A program made the translations under genes and the position numbers. The notes under the pieces were generated by a model. That model searched no databases and had not been told where the DNA came from. It worked only from the letters and a program-made list of their open reading frames with translations. A DNA stretch of 35,836 nt, taken from contig CAJUDX010000034.1 of NCBI GenBank assembly GCA_910584785.1, positions 1 through 35,836 on the forward strand. Direction: 5' to 3'. Position 1 is the stretch's first letter. Each line of letters opens with the position of its first letter. The stretch comes from an uncultured Lachnospiraceae bacterium. Its GTDB lineage: Bacteria; Bacillota; Clostridia; Lachnospirales; Lachnospiraceae. Shown piece after piece: positions 31,101 through 35,836 of this stretch.

Positions 31101-31823
31101 ATGGAGATTTTTAAGGAACTGCCGTTAGCAAAACAGACATATATGGAAGTATTGTTCCAGAACTGCACAGAGGAAGTAAAGTATTATATGCGGGCGATAG
31201 AGGTCGGAGAGGATGAAACGCTGATTGAAGCAGGAGAGAAGTGCAGTAATATTTACATTATCTTATCCGGCAGGGCAACGGGGATTGAGTGGCCCATGCA
31301 CAACCAGCCCTATTCTTTTAAGGATTACGGCCCAGGGGATTTTTTTGGGGAAATTGAATATTTTTCAGACCTTTTTAATTACCGGATCAGCGTAGTGACA
31401 GCTACCCCGTGCCGTGTGCTGGTGATTCCCGTCGTTTACTATATGGAATGGCTGCGGATGGATGTAGATGCTTTGTTTATGCGGACAAAGGAGAATATGC
31501 GAAGGTTAATTGCGCAGACGTCGGAGGCCCGCAAGTACCTGTTTATCGAGAGCAGGGAACGGCTGATGATGTACCTTATCCGCAAATATGAGCAAAAGCA
31601 GCCCGCAGGGAAGGTGCTGGAATTAAGACAGAACCGGGAACAGCTTTCGGAGGAAATTGGTTTTTCCGTAAAGACCTTAAATCGAAATATTAAAAAATTG
31701 AAAGAGGCAAATTTGATTCAGATACAAAAAGGAAAGGTTGTGATTGCTGAAGCAGGATATCTGCGGATGAAGGAACATATTGGGAACTATGTCAACGATG
31801 AGATGGAACAAAACAATTCTTAG
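31101..31823 (+). CDS. Crp/Fnr-family transcriptional regulator
   Basis: A 240-residue regulator. The N-terminal cyclic-nucleotide-binding-like beta barrel (about 20-140) has LIEAGEKCSNIYIILSGRA and YGPGDFFGEIEYFSD. The C-terminal winged helix (about 165-225) has LRQNREQLSEEIGFSVKTLNRNIKKLKE. I see no N-terminal cysteine cluster of the FNR kind, so an oxygen-sensing iron-sulfur cluster is not supported, and the ligand is unknown. GGGAGGGG is close upstream of ATG 31101; the frame is open to 30945, within the promoter. The gene is 12 bases upstream of xdhA, so it is likely the dedicated regulator of the hydroxylase operon. Confidence 0.9.
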   Translation: MEIFKELPLAKQTYMEVLFQNCTEEVKYYMRAIEVGEDETLIEAGEKCSNIYIILSGRATGIEWPMHNQPYSFKDYGPGDFFGEIEYFSDLFNYRISVVTATPCRVLVIPVVYYMEWLRMDVDALFMRTKENMRRLIAQTSEARKYLFIESRERLMMYLIRKYEQKQPAGKVLELRQNREQLSEEIGFSVKTLNRNIKKLKEANLIQIQKGKVVIAEAGYLRMKEHIGNYVNDEMEQNNS

Positions 31824-31835
31824 GAGGGTGATTGA

Positions 31836-34124
31836 ATGTATGTAGGAAAGAATGCAACACGTGTGGATGCCCGCGATAAGGTGCTGGGGCGCACAAAATA
31901 TACGGATGATTTGTGCGATAAGGCGGCCTATATTGCCCAGGTGTATCACTCCACCATTGCCCACGGTCGGGTAATCTCGGTGGATATATCGGAGGCGGAA
32001 AAGATTCCGGGAGTGGTTAAGGTGTTTACCTGCTTTGATGTGAAGGAGAAGCATTATTTTCCGACGGCAGGGCATCCCTGGTCTACGGACCCGGCACACC
32101 AGGATGTGGCGGATCGGCTGATTTTAACAGAAGAAGTCCGGTTTTACGGGGATGATATCGCGGCAGTTGTCGCCGAGGACGAGGTGGCAGCGGCAAAGGC
32201 GCTGCGGGCGATTAAGGTGGAGTATGAGGAATATCCCTTTGTCCTGGATGTGCAGGAGGCAATGAAGGACGGGGCACCGCAGATTCATAAGGATTATCCC
32301 AACAATATTTTAAAGCACACCACGATTCGGAAGGGAAATTATGAGGAGGCGATTAAGGAGCCGGGATTGACGAAGGTCGAGGGCTGGTATGAAACGCCTA
32401 CGGTGCAGCACTGCCATATCGAAAACTTTATCTGCTATGCAGAAATGGAGGGGGATCGGATTAATGTGGTTGCCTCAACGCAGATCCCACACATCGTCCG
32501 CCGCGTGGTTGGACAGGCGCTGGGCGTTGACTGGGGTAAGATTCGTGTGATTAAGCCTTATATCGGCGGGGGATTTGGCAATAAGCAGGATGTTTTGTAT
32601 GAGCCACTCTGCGCCTGGCTGAGTATGCAGCTTGGGGGGCATCTGGTAAAGCTGGATATCCCAAGAGAGGATACCTTTGTGACCAACCGGGTGCGCCATT
32701 CAATCCGCAGCCATATTATTTCCTGGGTTCGTCCAGATGGTACATACGCGGCGCGCAAGCTGGAGGCATTTTCCGATCAGGGGGCGTACGCCTCACACGG
32801 ACACAGCATTGTTGCCAAGGGGGCGGGGGCCTTTCCGCAGCTTTATCCCTGTGATAACGTGGAAGTGGATGCCTATACCATATTTACCAATAAGTCCGTG
32901 GCAGGAGCGATGCGTGGCTATGGGATTCCGCAGGCGATGTGGGCGGTGGAGTGCCATACCGAGGATGTGGCGGCAAAGATGGGGATGGACCCGGTGGCGT
33001 TTCGGCGCAAGAATGTGATGCCGGTGGGCTTTGTCGATGCCTTTTCAAAAAATGAACTTTATCACGACAGCTTTAACCAGTGCCTGGATAAGGCGATGGA
33101 TGCTATCGATTACGAAAGAAAGTTTAAGGAATATCAGAAGCAGACCGGGGATGTGCGCCGGGGAATCGGCGTGGCGGTATTCTGGTATAATACGGCGGTC
33201 TGGCCGATTTCTCTGGAAACTTCCTCCTGCCGCATGGTGTTAAATCAGGACGGCTCGCTGCAGGTGCAGCTTGGGGAAACGGAGATTGGACAGGGGGCGG
33301 ATACGGCCTATGCACAGATGACAGCGGATGTTTTGGGTGTGCCGATGTCTGCGGTTCACGTGGTTTCCTGTCAGGATACAGATGTGACGCCGTTTGGAAC
33401 CGGGGCTTATGCTTCGCGCCAGACCTACACCGCCGGTTTTTCTATCCGCCAGACGGCTCTGCTCTTGCGGGAGAGGATTTTAAAGTACGCGCATGAACTG
33501 ACCCGGATGCCGCCCTACAATCTGGATATCATGGATGGAAATATTGTCCGCACGACGGATAACCGGGTGCTGATGAGTTTAGGGGAGCTGTCCACCGAGG
33601 CACTTTACAGCCTGACCAACAGCCAGCATCTGTCCGCGGAAAGCACGGCGCAGATTAAGTCGAATGCCTATTCCTTTGGATGTACGATTGCCGAAGTGGA
33701 AGTGGATATCCCGATGTGCAGGGTGAAGCTTTTAGACATCGTCAATGTGCACGATGCGGGAACACTGATTAACCCGGCACTTGCTGAGGCGCAGGTACAC
33801 GGCGGAATGAGCATGGGGATTGGCTTTGGCTTATCGGAGAAACTAATGTTTGACCCAAAGACCGGGCGGGCATTGAATAATAACTTACTGGATTATAAGT
33901 TATCAACGTTTATGGATCATCCAAGGTTAAAGGCTTTGTTTGTGGAAAATCCCGAACCAACCAGCGCATTTGGAACAAAGGCTTTGGGCGAGCCGCCGAC
34001 CTGCTCCGTGGCTCCGGCAATTCGGAATGCCGTTTATCAGGCAACGGGCGTGGGCGTGAACGAGGCGCCGGTGAATCCGCACAATCTGTTTCGGCGGTTT
34101 ACGGAGGAAGGGTTGTTTTTATAG
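31836..34124 (+). CDS. xdhA: Xanthine dehydrogenase-type molybdopterin subunit
   Basis: The large, molybdopterin-binding subunit of a three-part molybdenum hydroxylase, 762 residues, close in size to E. coli XdhA. The N-terminal a/b-hammerhead domain has TKYTDDL and YHSTIAHGRV. The cofactor domains contain YIGGGFGNKQD (from 242), GAMRGYGIPQAMWAVE, ETEIGQGADTAYAQ and FGTGAYASRQT. The catalytic glutamate is in KALGEPPTC (E719). Family knowledge says such enzymes oxidise purines such as xanthine or hypoxanthine, and some clostridial ones contain a labile selenium. The true substrate cannot be read from sequence; nicotinate and other heterocycles remain possible given pncB nearby. No maturation protein is seen in the window. 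Confidence 0.88.
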   Translation: MYVGKNATRVDARDKVLGRTKYTDDLCDKAAYIAQVYHSTIAHGRVISVDISEAEKIPGVVKVFTCFDVKEKHYFPTAGHPWSTDPAHQDVADRLILTEEVRFYGDDIAAVVAEDEVAAAKALRAIKVEYEEYPFVLDVQEAMKDGAPQIHKDYPNNILKHTTIRKGNYEEAIKEPGLTKVEGWYETPTVQHCHIENFICYAEMEGDRINVVASTQIPHIVRRVVGQALGVDWGKIRVIKPYIGGGFGNKQDVLYEPLCAWLSMQLGGHLVKLDIPREDTFVTNRVRHSIRSHIISWVRPDGTYAARKLEAFSDQGAYASHGHSIVAKGAGAFPQLYPCDNVEVDAYTIFTNKSVAGAMRGYGIPQAMWAVECHTEDVAAKMGMDPVAFRRKNVMPVGFVDAFSKNELYHDSFNQCLDKAMDAIDYERKFKEYQKQTGDVRRGIGVAVFWYNTAVWPISLETSSCRMVLNQDGSLQVQLGETEIGQGADTAYAQMTADVLGVPMSAVHVVSCQDTDVTPFGTGAYASRQTYTAGFSIRQTALLLRERILKYAHELTRMPPYNLDIMDGNIVRTTDNRVLMSLGELSTEALYSLTNSQHLSAESTAQIKSNAYSFGCTIAEVEVDIPMCRVKLLDIVNVHDAGTLINPALAEAQVHGGMSMGIGFGLSEKLMFDPKTGRALNNNLLDYKLSTFMDHPRLKALFVENPEPTSAFGTKALGEPPTCSVAPAIRNAVYQATGVGVNEAPVNPHNLFRRFTEEGLFL

Positions 34125-34177
34125 GGCAGGATGATTGTTCAGACAGACAGCAGATTCGGGAGAGGAGGATTACATTT

Positions 34178-35065
34178 ATGTATGATATAAAGGCGCTTTA
34201 CGAGGCAGAGAGTGTAAAGGATGCCGTGCGCTTGCTGGTGGAGCATCCAGAAGCGCAGGTGATTGCAGGAGGAAGCGATGTCCTGGTGCAGATGCGGGAA
34301 GGAAAACGGGCAGGCAAGGAGCTGGTCAGCATCTATGGGCTGGATGAGCTGCGCGGGGTAAGCTATGAGGATGATGGGGCAATCCGCATTGGCTCACTTA
34401 CCAGTTTTTCCCATATTACCAAAGATCCGATTATCCAGAAGCACATCTGTGTTCTTGGCGAAGCCGTGGACATGATTGGTGGCCCGCAGATCCGCAATAT
34501 CGGGACGATTGGGGGAAATACCTGCAATGGCGTGACCTCGGCAGACTCGGCTTCCACCTTACATGCGTGGGATGCCATCGTGGAGATTACCGGGCCAAAC
34601 GGGGTTCGGCAGATTCCGATTCATGATTTTTACATTAAGGCGGGAACGGTGGATCTTAAGCCGGGCGAGATTCAGACGGCTATCATTATTCCTAAGGAGG
34701 CGTATGAAGGGTATTTCGGGCATTATATCAAGTATGCCATGCGAGAAGCCATGGATATTGCCACTACGGGATGCTCGGTAAATGTAAAGCTTTCCGCGGA
34801 TAAAAAGCAAATTGAGGATGCGCGGATTGCTTATGGCGTGGCAGGGCCGGTGCCCATGCGTGCGCCCTCTGCGGAAGCGGCAGCGAAGGGGAAGGCATTG
34901 ACGGAGGAAACGGTTAAGGCATTTGCGGGGGCAGTTTTGGAAGATATTCGTCCGCGTGACAGCTGGAGGGCATCGAAGGCTTTCCGGCAGCATATCGCAG
35001 TGGTATTGGCAGAACGCGCACTCAGGGAAGCAGTGCGTCTTGCGGGAGGTGAAATCGATGAGTAA
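34178..35065 (+). CDS. xdhB: Molybdenum hydroxylase FAD-binding subunit
   Basis: The medium, FAD-binding subunit that passes electrons from the iron-sulfur subunit to the final acceptor, 295 residues. The FAD sites are AGGSDVLVQMREGK near residues 31-44 and GGPQIRNIGTIGGNTCNGVTSAD near 102-124, both typical of the CO dehydrogenase flavoprotein family. The C-terminal domain (about 185-290) has AYGVAGPVPMRAP. It starts 53 bases after xdhA with a GAGAGGAGG site and overlaps xdhC by eight bases. Confidence 0.92.
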   Translation: MYDIKALYEAESVKDAVRLLVEHPEAQVIAGGSDVLVQMREGKRAGKELVSIYGLDELRGVSYEDDGAIRIGSLTSFSHITKDPIIQKHICVLGEAVDMIGGPQIRNIGTIGGNTCNGVTSADSASTLHAWDAIVEITGPNGVRQIPIHDFYIKAGTVDLKPGEIQTAIIIPKEAYEGYFGHYIKYAMREAMDIATTGCSVNVKLSADKKQIEDARIAYGVAGPVPMRAPSAEAAAKGKALTEETVKAFAGAVLEDIRPRDSWRASKAFRQHIAVVLAERALREAVRLAGGEIDE

Positions 35066-35564
35066 ACAGTATAAGCTGGTTTCCTGTACGATTAACGGGA
35101 AAAAGGTGGAAAAGATGGTGGATGTCCGCGCATCGCTCACGGATATGCTGCGGGACGACTACCGGCTGACAAGTGTAAAAAAGGGCTGTGAGGTCGGCGA
35201 GTGCGGGGCATGTAATGTAATTATCAATGGGGAGTGCTTTAATTCCTGTATCTACCTTGCCGTATGGGCAGAGGGAAAGGAAATTCTTACCCTGGAAGGA
35301 CTTGCCGGGCCGAATGGAGAGCTTTCGGATATTCAGCAGGCGTTTATGGATGAGGCAGCTGTACAGTGCGGATTCTGCAGTCCGGGCTTTATTATGAGTG
35401 CCGTAGAGATTTTAGAGGAGAAACGAGAGCTTTCCGACGATGAACTGCGCAAGCGGATGTCCGGGCATCTCTGCCGGTGTACGGGATATGAAAATATCTT
35501 CCGGGCAGTGAAAAAGACGATGCTTCGGCGGCTGGGGAAGGATGCTGAGGCAGAGGCGGTATAA
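35058..35564 (+). CDS. xdhC: Molybdenum hydroxylase [2Fe-2S] subunit
   Basis: The small iron-sulfur subunit, 168 residues. The N-terminal plant-ferredoxin-like cluster is bound by C44, C49, C52 and C64 (GCEVGECGAC...NSC). The C-terminal four-helix cluster is bound by C104, C107, C139 and C141 (CGFCSPG and LCRCTGY). All eight ligands are present. The start at 35058 follows GGGAGG and homology; the frame is open upstream inside xdhB. It ends the operon, with a terminator at 35595. Here xdhC means the iron-sulfur subunit as in E. coli, not the cofactor-insertion protein of the same name. Confidence 0.93.
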   Translation: MSKQYKLVSCTINGKKVEKMVDVRASLTDMLRDDYRLTSVKKGCEVGECGACNVIINGECFNSCIYLAVWAEGKEILTLEGLAGPNGELSDIQQAFMDEAAVQCGFCSPGFIMSAVEILEEKRELSDDELRKRMSGHLCRCTGYENIFRAVKKTMLRRLGKDAEAEAV

Positions 35565-35594
35565 AAGAACAGCAGTTCTGTGCGGGATGCAGTG

Positions 35595-35632
35595 TACACT
35601 GGCAGGAAATTTTCCTGCTGGTGTATTTTTTT
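35595..35632 (+). terminator. Intrinsic terminator after xdhABC
   Basis: A stem of about 13 pairs (from 35596-35608 with 35612-35624, two G-T) around a very short loop is followed by a run of seven T. Confidence 0.85.
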
Positions 35633-35747
35633 GCGGAGATTAGGGAGAGTGATGGTTTTATGTGTACAGGTATTCGCTGAACCATAGCAGTTTTACAAAC
35701 TGTAAGAAAACCGTAATGAAAAACCTTCTGGAAAATCATTGAAATAA

Positions 35748-35756
35748 TGGTATACT
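35748..35756 (+). promoter_or_regulatory. Extended -10 promoter near the right edge
   Basis: TGGTATACT fits the extended -10 pattern and would read out of the window to the right. No gene starts before the end. The sequence 35771-35836 has no recognised content. Confidence 0.35.
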
Positions 35757-35836
35757 TTTCTTAAATGTTAGAGCGTGTCTGAAAATTCATTCCCGCCATC
35801 TGCACGCCCCACTTTGCGGTATCTTTGGGTCAAATT

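Noticed and set aside
1..35836. tRNA genes, CRISPR arrays, phage or transposase genes
   Set aside because: Read for cloverleaf arms, regularly spaced direct repeats and integrase or transposase motifs on both strands; none found.

Overview
The window looks like chromosomal DNA from an anaerobic, low-to-mid GC Firmicute, most probably a gut Lachnospiraceae (Clostridium cluster XIVa). This is inferred from the single-chain PurL, the oxidoreductase-cmk-ispH-rpsA gene order, the short class I IlvC, the XdhABC-type molybdenum hydroxylase, strong AGGAGG ribosome binding sites and consensus sigma-A promoters. No tRNA, rRNA, CRISPR array, phage module or intact insertion sequence was seen. Nearly all the DNA is ordinary core metabolism and regulation.

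Layout. 1-7.2 kb: purL (purine synthesis), lysC (aspartate kinase) and a two-domain PPK2 polyphosphate kinase. 7.2-11.2 kb: a tight run of a flavoprotein, cmk, ispH and rpsA with overlapping ends, closed by a terminator. 11.4-12.3 kb: a HAD phosphatase carrying an unusual 12-residue tandem repeat insert. 12.4-17.5 kb: branched-chain amino acid genes ilvN-ilvC, then a LysR regulator divergent from leuC-leuD. 17.6-18.7 kb: a SleB-type cell wall hydrolase preceded by phased WalR-like boxes. 18.7-19.7 kb: an AT-rich patch with a decayed gene and a GNAT acetyltransferase. 19.9-24.3 kb: a polytopic membrane protein, a 7TM-type histidine kinase and a NarL/LuxR response regulator. 24.3-26.9 kb: a D-Ala-D-Ala carboxypeptidase and a multi-zinc-ribbon protein. 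27.0-30.8 kb, minus strand: pncB, then brnQ and a sirtuin-like gene. 30.9-35.6 kb: a Crp/Fnr regulator followed by xdhA-xdhB-xdhC.

The most interesting non-coding signal is a 103-bp element present twice in opposite orientation (3785-3887 and 14186-14288). The copies align without gaps at 89/103 identities. Several of the differences fall in predicted stems and keep pairing, including one double compensatory change, so the element may be a structured RNA or a repeat that folds. Other notable signals are a consensus promoter overlapping a terminator ahead of the histidine kinase gene, an FNR-spaced palindrome between pncB and the Crp/Fnr-xdh operon, and three TGTAAY boxes at exact 11-bp spacing upstream of the cell wall hydrolase.

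All functions are read from motifs and family resemblance by eye; no database search was run.
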